A stretch of DNA of 64,000 bases from Oscheius dolichura (GCA_932521035.1 OW051496.1:3162001-3226000), one strand, 5' to 3'; positions 38,211-49,092 are shown, counted from the first letter of the stretch. Numbers and translations: made by a program. Notes: generated from the sequence alone by a model not told the origin.

Positions 38211-39095
38211 TTGCCTCTTTGATATCATTTTCTAAATGCTAATTTTTTCCTTCTGAAAGCGAGAAACATTCGTAGACCTGTTATTTATGTTTCGAAAGAA
38301 ACACTGTGTTGTGACTGCGTTTTTAGGGCAGCAGGGCCATTAAACAACCTCCTTTGAGATAAAATAGATAGCTTGCATCTCGTTCTCGCTGTCCACTAGT
38401 TTGTCAACTTCGTTAGTTCCATTACTTCGTATTTTCTATTTCTCTCAACTTCGGTCATGTTGAAATGTTCCAACATTTTGTTTTTCAAGTAGAAACTGCA
38501 CATCGGTCTCTATATCATGCCTTGGCGAAACTGGGAGTATCAAATGTAAAAAATTCTTTTTTTTTCGACAGCGAAAGAAACCATAGCTGTAAATGGTACT
38601 ACAGTCCGGCCAAAAGCTATACTTCCACTCGACAAAAGCTCGGTTTACGCACAAAATGAGGAGAATTTCTTTGGCTGCGACGGCTAGATAGCCCTTCCGC
38701 TACATGGGCACGCCAAAAAATTTGAGGGTGGGAAATCCAGTGGTATAACCGGCGTCTCTGCAACTGATCGGGAAAAACTTGTAATGTCGAAAAATGGGGT
38801 GGAAGAATAGCTTTTGACCGGACTGTACTTCTGTGTAACCCCGAAATTCCATCTAACTCGTTGATGCCCGTCCATTCACCAGCATAACCTTATTGAATTT
38901 AATAGTCTCTCGACTATCCACCTCTGAAATCTATTCTAATGCGTGCTAATTCCAACTTCGCGGCAATTTTCTTTTCTCATCACACAGTCAGCCATCTCCC
39001 TCTTTCTTTCAAATTAATAGCTGCTGGCCGCAGTTTGAGATAAAACTGCTGATATCCGGGACAAACAAAATGCTCTATAAATAGTTGTGGTCTAG
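38211..39095. other. Intergenic region between alpha-kinase and GTPase copies
   Basis: It contains the MITE at 38600-38827. It also contains a stretch near 39045-39095 that resembles the fusion-gene 5' flank (GCTGATATCCGGGACAAAC before an ATG), with the first coding exon deleted. No other gene is seen. Confidence 0.45.
38600..38827. mobile_element. Mariner-type MITE
   Basis: The ends TACAGTCCGGCCAAAAGCTA and TAGCTTTTGACCGGACTGTA are inverted copies of about 29 bases, with TA at both outer edges. The element is 228 bases with no coding content. Confidence 0.85.
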
Positions 39096-40314
39096 GTGGC
39101 ATTGATTTCAATAGCCGGAGAGTGTCGAATGGGCAAGTCCTTCATCCTGAACTTCTTCGTCACCTATCTGGAATGGCTGGAGAATAGCGGCGAGGGGAAG
39201 TGGTTCGATGCGACGACCTCTCTGGACAAGTTCAAATGGAGGGGAGGGACTAACAGAGACACCAGCGGGGTTTACATATGGAGCCATCTTTTCGTTTTGA
39301 AGAATACAAGAGACGAAGAGGTAAGCTACCCTAATGATTTGTGTTTACTGAACGATAACATCCTTTGTTCTAGATTGTGGTTCTCCTGATGGATACCCAG
39401 GGCTTCTTCGACCATCAGTCGACGGTCAAGGACTGTGCCACCATCTTCGCCATGTCGACGCTCCTCTCCAGTCTGCAAAAATTCAACATTCGAAGCAAAA
39501 TCAACGAGAATGACTTGAATAATCTCCTGCTCTTCACGGAATACGCCAACCTGGCTAATAAGAAAAACGACGACGGCCCAGCACTGTTACAGCGTCTTCT
39601 GTTTCTAGTCCGGGACTGGTCCTATTCCTACGAACATGGTTTCGGTTATGAAGGAGGCCGAAAGTATCTTGACGAAGTTCTCAAGGTAGGATCTACTGTG
39701 TAGTGATTGAAACGGAAGTTTCAGAAGTGATTGAAACGGAAGTTTCAGATCACTGCTGGGCAAAAACCGGAACTTAAAAACTTAAGGAAAAGGCTGAGAA
39801 CGAGTTTTGAATCGATCAACGCCTTCTTGGTGCCCCACCCGGGTAGTCGAATTGCTTCGAGTTTGACAGAGAGACATCTAGAAGTGGTGGATCCCCAATT
39901 TGAAGAACAGCTCGAGTTTTTTGTGCCTTCTCTTTTCGGCCGGGGAGGCTTCCCCCTGCAAGCCAAGACTATCAACGGCAGTGAGATTACGGCTGGGGAG
40001 TTGACAGAATTATTCAAGGTTAGGCAAACATTTTTTTGACTTTAAAGGATACGATATGTATCTCCAGGCTTATATGTCCATCTTCAACAGTACTGCTCTC
40101 CCATCACCGAAGTCATTTTTCGCCGCCACAGTTGAAGGAGTCAACATGGCCGCGGAGAAGAAAGCCGCGGAGAAGTACGACCTCCTGATTGCACAGGTTT
40201 TAACGACGTAACTTTTCTGTTTAGAAAATGGCTGAACATCCTTCTCTAACCGACTTGAAAGTCCTCAAACGGCTTCATAACCAAACGAAAAATGCTGCCC
40301 GCGAAAAAAGATAA
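39096..40314 (+). pseudogene. Atlastin-like GTPase portion of a split fusion-gene copy
   Basis: Exons 39096-39320, 39374-39685, 39749-40018, 40068-40196 and 40225-40314 match fusion-gene exons 2-6 in order, phase and length. GECRMGKS, RGGTNRDTSG, MDTQG and RDW are intact. The first exon with the start codon is missing: an ATG near 39069 is separated from the first GTPase exon by a deletion. After KRLHNQTKNAAREKR the frame stops at TAA 40312-40314, where the inverted kelch copy begins. The GTPase frame is otherwise undamaged, so expression from an unseen 5' exon cannot be excluded. It probably once continued into 43106-44748. Confidence 0.72.
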
Positions 40315-40497
40315 TAGACATTTTCGACCGTATTTTCTACTGCCGGTAGTTCCCTTTAACAGAGCCACCGAAACAGAAATTACGTAGCTTTAGATAAGGA
40401 TCAAAAAACACAAAACACCACATTTTCAACAATTTTTGAAATGAATCCTCTTGAATAGGAATACTTTAAAGGGAGGGAAAGGTTTATTTGTAGGGGA

Positions 40498-42232
40498 TTA
40501 CCCAGTGTAATAAGAAAGGATATCAGCCAAATGACGGGGAATAACAATTGAAGGCATACCACGGCACAGATTGGGAAGCTGGGGACCCTCTCTCCAGCTT
40601 TTTCCATTAAATATTTCCGTTTTATCGAGATCTTCGTCTGTGTCATAATATCCTCCAATTACAAAAATCTCATTGTCAAGGACAGTTGCAGAAAAGGAAA
40701 ATCGAGATTGTTTCATTGGCGACAGTTCTTTCCATGTTCCTTTTCCTTCTAGATTACTCACTTCCAGTACAGTATTGAATCTTGTCTTTCCATCCCAACC
40801 TCCCATTAAAATGAGATTATTTCCATAAGAAACGAGAGAATGACCATAAAGAGGTGTTGGCATATCATTCAGCTCCGTCCAGACACCACTCTCCGGGTCC
40901 AAACATTCCACACTTTTCAAATCATTCGATTCATCACATCCACCAGAGACAATGAATTTGCCATTATGAACTGCTGCAGCTGCTCTTTCTCTTGCATATT
41001 TCATGCCCCTAAAATATTGATTAGCCCTGATTGAGCCTTGTATCAGATGTTGTATCATCTCGTTTGAGAGACGAACCTCGTCTTGAGTGTGGATCAGGGC
41101 TGGGCGGGATGGCCATTTTCAAAACGGGACGGGACGGGACTCGTCCCCCAAATAACGGAATGAAAGGGGACAGGAATCCCGCACATCCCTCGTGTGGATC
41201 TTGTTTGGTCGCGAGACAGACTCGTGATCACCTCTCGCTCTAATAACTCCTTTACTCGTCCAAGCCTAGTTTTATTTTGGGCTTTTTTCCAACTACCGGG
41301 GTTTCAACTACGGGGCCATTTGGCATTTTCACGGACAAAAACGCCTAAATTCCAGGTTCAAAACAAGAACATTTCGCTCGCCAAGTTCCCAAATGGTCCC
41401 GCAGTTGAAAACCGGCCGTTGGAAACCGAATAGAAGAGAAAAATGGGGAAAGTATTGAACTCACGGCATTTTAATCCATTTGTTCTTCTTCGGATCATAT
41501 CGTTCCACACTTTTTAGTTCTTTTCTCTCTACATTCCATCCTCCAAACACCCAGATGGATCCATTCCATTCCAGACAGCTATTTGAAATATCCTCTCGTC
41601 CCTCATTCATATCCGCCAATCGTATCCATTTCAATGTTTTGTTATCCAATTTGTATAATTCTTTGTCCGTCCACCAACCACCGAACACATAGATCTCTCC
41701 ATCCAGATATACTGCACCTCCCTCATAAAGTTCTTTCGGTAATTCCAATGCCAATTTGATCCATTTGTCTTGTTTCAAAATGACCATTTCATCTGTTCCT
41801 CTGCAATCTTTTCCTCCTCCAAGGACTAAAATCTAAAAGAATGTTAATTATTCTATTCCCCAATAACCCACCATCCCCTTATCCACTTGTCCTGGGATCA
41901 ATTGTCTTTTTTCTTCCAAAGGAACGGGTCTCGCCTGGATTCTAAAACGATCTTCCCTTTGTTTCCCTTCGATCCTTCCAACTAAACATTAGTAACACTG
42001 AAAAGTATTAGATCTGGCTGACTTTTGTGAGAAATCTCTGCGATGCCCTCTTGTAAAGCCGTTATAGCATCGGAAACTGAAATTTCTCTCGAGTTCTAAA
42101 AGGTTTCAATGATTTCTCACCCCCTTGTTGCTTGTCGGATACTTCTTTCAATCTTCCTGAAAAGTCATTTCGTATGCAACTCAAGCCATCTTCTGTCGGG
42201 TGGATAATCGCGTCAGAAGGATTAGTTGCCAT
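40498..42232 (-). CDS. Full-length kelch-repeat protein
   Basis: Minus-strand exons are 42232-42121, 42076-42023, 41981-41872, 41832-41465 and 41008-40498, with consistent phases, giving about 385 residues. The N-terminal ~90 residues are helical and polar (GRLKEVSDKQQ, ALQEGIAEIS) with no clear BTB domain. The rest is a kelch beta-propeller with GG-containing blades (ILVLGG, IYVFGG, IWVFGG, FIVSGG, LILMGG, IFVIGG). A TTTCAG about 13 bases before the ATG may be a spliced-leader acceptor. The gene lies inverted between the GTPase and vWA-kinase parts of a fusion-gene copy and seems to have been inserted there. Its last intron carries a hAT-like MITE and a hairpin absent from the 3.3 kb copy. 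Kelch propellers bind partner proteins; the target here is unknown. Confidence 0.75.
41095..41191. mobile_element. hAT-like MITE with 8-base target duplication
   Basis: The element runs from CAGGGCTGGGCGGGAT to ATCCCGCACATCCCTC. These ends match as inverted repeats at about 13 of 16 positions. It is flanked on both sides by GTGTGGAT (41087-41094 and 41192-41199). The CAGGG-type terminus with an 8-base duplication is characteristic of the hAT superfamily. Confidence 0.72.
41289..41422. repeat. Hairpin insertion in the kelch intron
   Basis: Inverted arms of about 35 bases (CCAACTACCGGGGTTTCAAC at left, the reverse complement of CCAACGGCCGGTTTTCAAC at right) enclose ~65 bases. The sibling intron at 3653-3774 lacks this insert. 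Confidence 0.6.
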
Positions 42233-43105
42233 TAGAGTAGCTGAAATAGTTTATGGAAAGATTGAGAAATGGGAAAAGTCGATTTGAACAAGGGAAGAGG
42301 CAGGCAACGTCGCCCTTGATAAGGGAGACTTTGATAAGAAACGGAAATTGTTGCGGCGGTCGCGTTTGCCAGTGTTTGTCTATTATAATTTTTTGCCGAC
42401 AATTCGGATCACTACAGTTTTAGCCGGCTACCTTCACAGATTATTGAGAAATTGAGGATTGTGCCACTGGCCAGAGAGCAAGGGATATCCCACTCCATCG
42501 GCTCAGGGTGAAAACAGCGTTTTTGTTGATTTGTAGGTCCTTTATCATAACGGCTGTATGTAGCAATGTGCGTCTGTTAGTGCTTGCTTATTATTCACCG
42601 TTATTTGGTTACCTTCGCTTTCGGTCACAAGAAGAAAAAAGGGCGGCCTTTTATATTTTACTTTCATGTGTTCAATATAAGCAACACATAGGATGTAACG
42701 TGCTCTGTAAGACGTTGGTGTAGAATCATGGACCGACCGCCTCCTCCAGCGCCGGCTCCCCCTCCCCCAGCACTGGCTTCCCCTTCCCTAGCGCCAGCTC
42801 TCCCTCCTCCAGCGCCGTATTCCCCCTCCCGAGCTGCCCTCCTTCCCAGCGAGATGATCTTGCACCGATCTCTAGTCATTTTCTTGTCGGAATAAAATTC
42901 GACGGTCAAATGACAGTTGACCGTCGGATAAGGTCAGGCGGTCGAAACGTTCTGCTTCTCTAACTGTCTGCTTTTGACCGTCGAACTGAACAAATTACAG
43001 ACAGACAGACACACAGAGATCTGTCTATTATTAGGGTAGGATATGCATTTTATACAGTTTAAAAGTGTTCCGAAGCATTTAAGATTTTAAAACGTCTTTT
43101 TTTCA
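42233..43105. other. Region between the kelch copy and the vWA-kinase copy
   Basis: No gene recognised. It holds the 21-base minisatellite (42736-42842). It also holds a pair of inverted GACGGTCAA motifs near 42901 and 42975, with a CAGACAGACAGACA run near 43000. Confidence 0.4.
42736..42842. repeat. 21-base GC-rich minisatellite
   Basis: About five units based on CCAGCGCCGGCTCCCCCTCCC. The complementary strand carries GGGAGGGGG runs able to form G-quadruplexes. A related single unit occurs at 2401-2430, after the poly-C tract. Confidence 0.7.
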
Positions 43106-44748
43106 GGAAGGTGTACGGCTTCGCAAATTGAAGTTAAAGAGCATCTTCAAAGGCATCCAAAACAGTCGATCCGTTCAGTTGTGTTTCGTGGTGAATGCCA
43201 CCGGCAGTATGCAGAGCCATATTGATGGTGTGAAGGAGTCCATTCATGACATTGTTAAGCAGCTGACCGATAGCAATCGGCGCATGCGCACCTCTGCTAC
43301 AAGCGCCCAGGAAATGCAGCTGGCACTTATTGCCTATCGAGATCACGACGATCTTTTCAATCCAGAAGTCCTGCAGTTTACAAAGTCTGTGGATGATTTT
43401 AAGAGTTTAGTAGCCAAGATAACAGCAGAAGGAGGCGGCGATGGCCCGGAAGATGTATTTGGTGGACTAAACGCAGTCCTCAAACTGGAGTGATCACCAA
43501 ACTTCGGAGCCAAGGTTATTTTCCACATAGCTGACTATCCCTGCCACGAGGCAGTGTTCCACAATCCCGGGGAACCCACGTACGACTCCTATTCTGATGG
43601 AGAGCCGCACGGATTGGCCCATACGGAGCTGTTCTGCAGTCTGAAGACTGCCGGAATCGACTAATACTTCGGGAAGATAACTTCCCATACGGATACAATG
43701 ATCAAGCAATTCGCGAAGATCTAGGGCCAGCGGATTGTCGATTTTGATATAAAGGATGTTGAAAACATCACTTCATCTGTGGTGCAATCCGTGACCATCA
43801 CTGCGGCTCTCGACAGTAGCAGTAAAAAGAAAACCGATTTTGTTTCCGACAATAGCAGTAAAATTAGTAAACTGAAAACGATAACCGAAAAACCTGAACT
43901 GGAACTTGATGAAGCAAGCAAAGCGGAGCCGTCTTGGTACAATGTTCCCGAATCTCGAGGAACATTCATTTCTTATGACTTGCCGGAGAGTCTTCACGAC
44001 ATACGGATGGATGCCCCCCCCCTCACCTCTAAATCTTCCAAAAAAGTCGTTATTAAAATTGCTCCCAATCATTTTGCCAAAGGAGGCGAGAGATTTGCCT
44101 TCTATGGGCGAATCGTCACAACAAGCGAAAACCTCGTGTTGAAGGAATTCATGAAAAAGGAGAAGAGACCCGCCTCGCCGGATCGCTATCTTCTCTTCAA
44201 TCAGATGCAAAACACTGCTGCCTTCCTGGTTAACTTATTTGCAAATGAGGTTCGTAAACTAGTGGATAAGAATCGCGAATTGGCGATTGAGCTCCTTCCC
44301 GTCAAGACCCTTTCCGTCGTGATTAAGAAAGGGAAGAATCGCTACATGACGGCAGAGAAACGATTCTCTTCGGTGGAAAAGTTTATCAGATTTTCTAATA
44401 ATTTGGACTATGTCATGACAGAAGAAGCAGCTCAGAAGAAGGGTATCCCGTCTGAGATCTTGCAGCTAATCATGGCCTTTTCCCATTGGACCTTCAAGGC
44501 GGGACAATACTGTAACTCTTTGACAGGGTAATCTTTTCCAGGCAAGTGATCGTTTTCTGATGGTGGTAGACCTCGAGGGAATCGTGACGGACACTGGAGT
44601 ATTGTTGACTGACCCATCTATCCACTGTCTCGATCCTCTACGATATGGATCCACGAATCTGGGAAAAGAAGGAATGGAGAACTTCTTCTGTGGGCATGAC
44701 TGTAATTGGTTCTGCGAGCAACTCGGAATCGAAGACTATACCACTTGA
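43106..44748 (+). pseudogene. vWA plus alpha-kinase copy with three in-frame stops
   Basis: Exons 43106-44499 and 44542-44748 align with the last two exons of the fusion gene. The vWA signature reads NATGSM in place of DATGSM, losing the first metal-binding Asp. In-frame stops occur at TGA 43491-43493 (Trp in the parent), TAA 43662-43664 (Tyr) and TAG 43722-43724 (Tyr). No frameshift is seen, and the alpha-kinase part after 43725 is open for over 250 codons. The last intron begins GC instead of GT. This looks like a decayed 3' half of the copy whose GTPase half is at 39096-40314. A downstream Met at 43779 could still give an alpha-kinase. Confidence 0.8.
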
Positions 44749-45244
44749 ATCCTGTGGCTTCTTTATTATTATTACCCATTACAAATTTTATCAACGTTGG
44801 CGCCGTTTATGCCTAGCATACGAAGAGATTGCCCTATATTTCAACTAAATTGTTCGTTCCGTTCAATTTTAGAAAAGGTATCCCAGAGAGCGACTGTATC
44901 TCTATCCCAGGCCGATTGGGGTAGCCTATGTCAGGCGGCGCCCCCCTTTAGATCTTATAATAAATAGAGAACGGATTTTTAGTTTTTCAACTATTTTTTT
45001 TCTTGACTGTTCTCGCCGAGATATTGATGTTACAATAGTTTTTAAGCCAAAAGGAAGCGTTTTAAAGGGTTTCCCAATCAACTATTTTCAACTATTTCGG
45101 GGGTGCGCCAACTATTCCAACTATTTTATCAAAATATGCAACTATTTTAGTGGTTTTGAGAGGGGAATGCAAAAATTCAAAAGGGTCCCCCCTTTGGTAG
45201 TTCCCATTTTTCATCCGCCATCAAAAGTAGGTAAGGGTCCACCC
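44749..45244. other. Intergenic, poly-pyrimidine and CAACTATTT repeats
   Basis: The word CAACTATTT recurs irregularly between 44985 and 45150. No ORF is recognisable. Confidence 0.4.
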
Positions 45245-45949
45245 CAGGGCTGCACGAGACGGGGGTTTTCAAGGTCGAGACGAGCTCGAGACGAGACGAA
45301 AGGGTCGTTTCGAACCCCGAGACGAGATCGAGACAAATCGCGGGCGCTGTCTCGATTTCGAGACGAGACGAAAATTTCAATCCAAAAGGTGCTGGTTCGG
45401 TTCCCGCGGTTGTCAAAATTTTTTGTTTTTTGATTCAAGGCGTTTTCATGGTCTTTGAAGGCCCTGAGAAAAAATTGAACCGTAAAAAACGGCAAGTAAT
45501 GTATTTTCCGTTGTTAGATTTCAATGTATTCGCCGTATAATGTCATCAACGATGGCTATCCACTTCAAACTCAATGTTGAATGAATTTGGAACATTTTGG
45601 CAAACAAAGCAGAACTTTTTCAATAAATGACAGCGTTAGCGGTCAGATTAGGTGCTGATAGTAGTCGCAGGTAAGAGGCAGGCCAAATGAGCTGCAGAAA
45701 AGCTTTTGTATATTCAATATTCCATCGCGAAACAATTGCAGGGCTTATATTTCGCAATTGAAGGGGAAAAAATCATCAAAAAGTGGCCCTCTGATCTAAA
45801 ATTTGTTTAAAAAATTATCAAATCGGCCTCCAGGAAAGGCAGTCGTCTCGCTCGAATTTTGGCTATCTCCGTCTCGAAAGCCGAGACGAGCTCGAGACGG
45901 CCCATTTTGACCACGAGACGAGCTCGAGACGAGATCTCGTGCAGCCCTG
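45245..45949. mobile_element. hAT-like non-autonomous element with 8-base target duplication
   Basis: The ends CAGGGCTGCACGAGA and its near reverse complement (TCTCGTGCAGCCCTG) bound a 705-base element. Both sides carry the same octamer GTCCACCC (45237-45244, 45950-45957). Subterminal GAGACGAGCTCGAGACGAGA repeats occur at both ends, as is common for transposase binding in hAT elements. No transposase frame is present. Confidence 0.85.
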
Positions 45950-46175
45950 GTCCACCCTTATGAAGTTTTTGGGTCACCATGAAAAATTAGATAAGGAGGG
46001 ACCCTTACCAATTTTGAACCCGACGACTTCGCCAAATGTAGTCATGGCGCAGTCGGTAGGTGGTTGAAGCGGAAGTCCGCAAAATTTTTTTTATTATTAC
46101 TAATAAACTGCAGAAACATTTTGTGCTTACTCAAACCGTTCTTGGTTTGCTTTCGTTTTTGCTTTAGTGTTTTCC

Positions 46176-46928
46176 TCTAGTAAATTCTGCCGTTCATTCC
46201 ACTCTTTCCCCTATGAAAAGCGATATTCGAGTCAGTTCGACGGATTTCTGTCAACTCGACAAGAAGTGACCATGTCGACCGGTCGGATTCTGTCGAGTCG
46301 GAATGGCTTCTCCGGCAGTCAGTCTTCTCTCGTCTCCGGCGGCAGGCGGTCGTCTTCTTCAAACTATCAGGTCATGTTTATTTTTTTCTCAAATTTTACG
46401 CTAAAAATTGAAATGAACCCGCGCCGCGGGTTTCCCTTTTGCTCCAAAACCACCGAGGGGAAACGGGAGTCCGCGCCAAATGGGACAGCCAATGGAGAGT
46501 ATCCGCCTCCTCCTAGCAGCCCAACCTTTAACTTCTCGTTAAAGGCGGTGTCCCGGCCCGGTCCTCTGGTGTCGCGGGTGTCCCCTGTGTCCACAGCGGT
46601 GTTTGGTATAGCACAGCTGGGCCCCGACACCAAGGAGAACCGGTAGACTCCATTCCACTCGGTCTAAAATACACTTTTTTGACTTGTTTTTTGGTCTAAA
46701 ACTTGAAAAATAATCGCATTTTCTATCTTATTTTGTTTTTTTCGCTTCTGTTTCATTTATTTTCAGGAATGGACTCTGAAATGGACTCTAAACTGAAACT
46801 GAAACTGAAAATGGACTCTTGGCGACGATGGCTGTCTGGGCAATGGACTGGAGGCGGGAAGATGGAGAGATGGCGGGCGAGGGAGCGGGAGACATGGAAC
46901 AGTCAGTCATTTTTTGAGACTGTTCTAA
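46176..46928 (+). repeat. Left arm of a 753-base inverted duplication
   Basis: Matches the reverse complement of 48340-49092. The two long frames checked in translation are identical residue for residue across the arms. The arms are the same length. The arm carries the 5' part of a gene and ends within a candidate intron. Confidence 0.88.
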
Positions 46929-47100
46929 TCGCTCTCCCAATTTAGAAGCGACAACGAACACAAGTCTGACGACGAGATAAGGACGAGAGCTGCACTTGAC
47001 TGGGACGACGATGGAAGGAGAAGGAGAACAGAAACGAAGAGTGCTACGTCACTGCCGTCCCCAACCGGCGAATTGGAAGTGAAGTCAGTGAAGAAGGTTG
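46272..47100 (+). CDS. Unknown Ser/Arg-rich protein, left copy
   Basis: The ATG at 46272 starts MSTGRILSSRNGFSGSQSSL, rich in Ser, Gly and Arg. The frame stays open to ENR-TAG at 46645, with possible donors at 46371 and 46644. A further possible exon at 46768-46905 encodes KLKLKLKMDSWRRWLSGQW. Beyond the duplicated arm, a charged open stretch (about 46949-47095, DWDDDGRRRRTE) ends at a donor. Exon joining is not resolved and no family is recognised. The first ~630 bases are shared exactly with the mirror copy, but the downstream exon is unique. Confidence 0.4.
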
Positions 47101-48339
47101 GTACTTTCTAAAGTTTAGGCCTAAAAATGGAGCAAAATTGGGTATTGGATCCGAATATTTTGGTCTTTTGCGGCACGTTCCGAACTGGATTCTCAGCCGC
47201 ATTACACGGCTACAAGCATCCAGTTACCTTGTATTGCTCACACATTTGATTTGGACATCTTTTCTACCTGATCCCCTGCCCGCGGAGCAATGCAAGCTAT
47301 CTATATAATGCTGCTGAGAATCTGGAAAAAATATTCGTGAAATTTGGTTATTTTCGAAATTCAAATTTTCAGGTCCGTCTCTCCACGAAGCGTCTTTCTA
47401 AGGTCTGTCCAGTCAGTCAACGCCAATGATCGCCAGTCTATGAATGTTTCTCTCCAGGTTCGCTTTTTCATTTGCAGATTGAAATGGACCCGTCCTATTT
47501 GAATTTGTAATTGATTTTTTTTTCAGGGTTGCCTGTCCTCTCTTCCTTCTGGATGCCTAGCCGTCCCAATTCTTCCCCTGTCGCCCGTTATTTTTCGTTT
47601 CTCTTAAAGGAACTGTCAGGGGAAGAGCTTTTAATGCATGCGCAATTCACACGTTTCTTTGCTTTACGTTTATTTTGATCACTTGGCCTCGCTTTCCATC
47701 AATAATAGAAGGCAGATCAAGAAAACACTAGAAAATACGAAGAAACACGCTAAAACGTTCAAAATTCAAATGCGCGCCAGAGGCAAGGGACGCTTGTGGG
47801 GGCAGTCGCCACGGGACCACTGCCCCCCGGCGCCGAGGTCCCTGACGGTTCCTTTAAGCGCCACAGGCGTACAAGCCCTGTTGACGTGCTTTCGTGTGTG
47901 CTTGTGGTTTTTGAAATCGTCCGGTTAGAGTGGCCAGCCAGAAAGGAGTGATGAGGCATCTGGGCCTGAAAGATTTTGGTTCATAAACAACTGGCCGGGA
48001 TTTGCCAACTAGAGGTCACTTCAGCCGGATTTTCAACCGCACTGCATTCTACGGACCACATTCTTATTTTTATACACCAAGAAGAAACGTAAAAATAGTC
48101 GTTCGTCTTAGCTCGTGGTCTGTAGAATGCAGTATTTCAAAAATCCTGCTCGAACCCGACTCCGGTAGAACATAGGACACCTGAATTTAAACAAATGCCG
48201 ACCTCAGTCAGCTTCCTCGAACAGAGAAAGAGCTGGTAGACGGAGATGGCGCGTCTCTTCTCTTGCATCTTCCATTTCTCGTGATCCCTCTTTCTTCGTT
48301 TGGGAATTCTTGTGTCCATCACTAAAACAATAAAAGAGG
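46929..48339. other. Spacer of the inverted duplication
   Basis: A unique 1.4 kb sequence holding the diverging 3' exons of the two mirror genes, and a TIR element at 47604-47857. Possible small exon near 47375-47430 on the plus strand. Confidence 0.45.
47604..47857. mobile_element. Short TIR element with TTAA at both ends
   Basis: TTAAAGGAACTGTCAGGG at the left and CCCTGACGGTTCCTTTAA at the right are inverted copies about 18 bases long, with one mismatch. TTAA at both outer edges suggests a TTAA target site, as in piggyBac-type elements, or a TA site. No ORF. Confidence 0.65.
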
Positions 48340-49001
48340 TTAGAACAGTCTCAAAAAATGACTGACTGTTCCATGTCTCCCGCTCCCTCGCCCGCCATCT
48401 CTCCATCTTCCCGCCTCCAGTCCATTGCCCAGACAGCCATCGTCGCCAAGAGTCCATTTTCAGTTTCAGTTTCAGTTTAGAGTCCATTTCAGAGTCCATT
48501 CCTGAAAATAAATGAAACAGAAGCGAAAAAAACAAAATAAGATAGAAAATGCGATTATTTTTCAAGTTTTAGACCAAAAAACAAGTCAAAAAAGTGTATT
48601 TTAGACCGAGTGGAATGGAGTCTACCGGTTCTCCTTGGTGTCGGGGCCCAGCTGTGCTATACCAAACACCGCTGTGGACACAGGGGACACCCGCGACACC
48701 AGAGGACCGGGCCGGGACACCGCCTTTAACGAGAAGTTAAAGGTTGGGCTGCTAGGAGGAGGCGGATACTCTCCATTGGCTGTCCCATTTGGCGCGGACT
48801 CCCGTTTCCCCTCGGTGGTTTTGGAGCAAAAGGGAAACCCGCGGCGCGGGTTCATTTCAATTTTTAGCGTAAAATTTGAGAAAAAAATAAACATGACCTG
48901 ATAGTTTGAAGAAGACGACCGCCTGCCGCCGGAGACGAGAGAAGACTGACTGCCGGAGAAGCCATTCCGACTCGACAGAATCCGACCGGTCGACATGGTC
49001 A
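48137..49001 (-). CDS. Unknown Ser/Arg-rich protein, right (mirror) copy
   Basis: Starts at ATG 49001-48996 on the minus strand with the same MSTGRILSSRNGFSGSQSSL product as the left copy. After the shared arm ends (48340), it runs into a different 3' exon (about 48320-48180) encoding MDTRIPKRRKRDHEKWKMQE, a strongly basic segment. The two copies thus share their 5' part and differ in their 3' part. Function unknown. Confidence 0.4.
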
Positions 49002-49092
49002 CTTCTTGTCGAGTTGACAGAAATCCGTCGAACTGACTCGAATATCGCTTTTCATAGGGGAAAGAGTGGAATGAACGGCAGAATTTACTAGA
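48340..49092 (-). repeat. Right arm of the 753-base inverted duplication
   Basis: Reverse complement of 46176-46928, with matching end positions: TCTAGTAAATTCTGCC at the outer edge and TTAGAACAGTCTC at the inner edge. Flanks on both sides are unrelated, so the duplication boundaries are sharp. Confidence 0.88.

Noticed and set aside
45167..45495. Arg-rich ORFs near 45.2-45.5 kb
   Set aside because: Produced by the GAGACGAG subterminal repeats of a hAT-like element.
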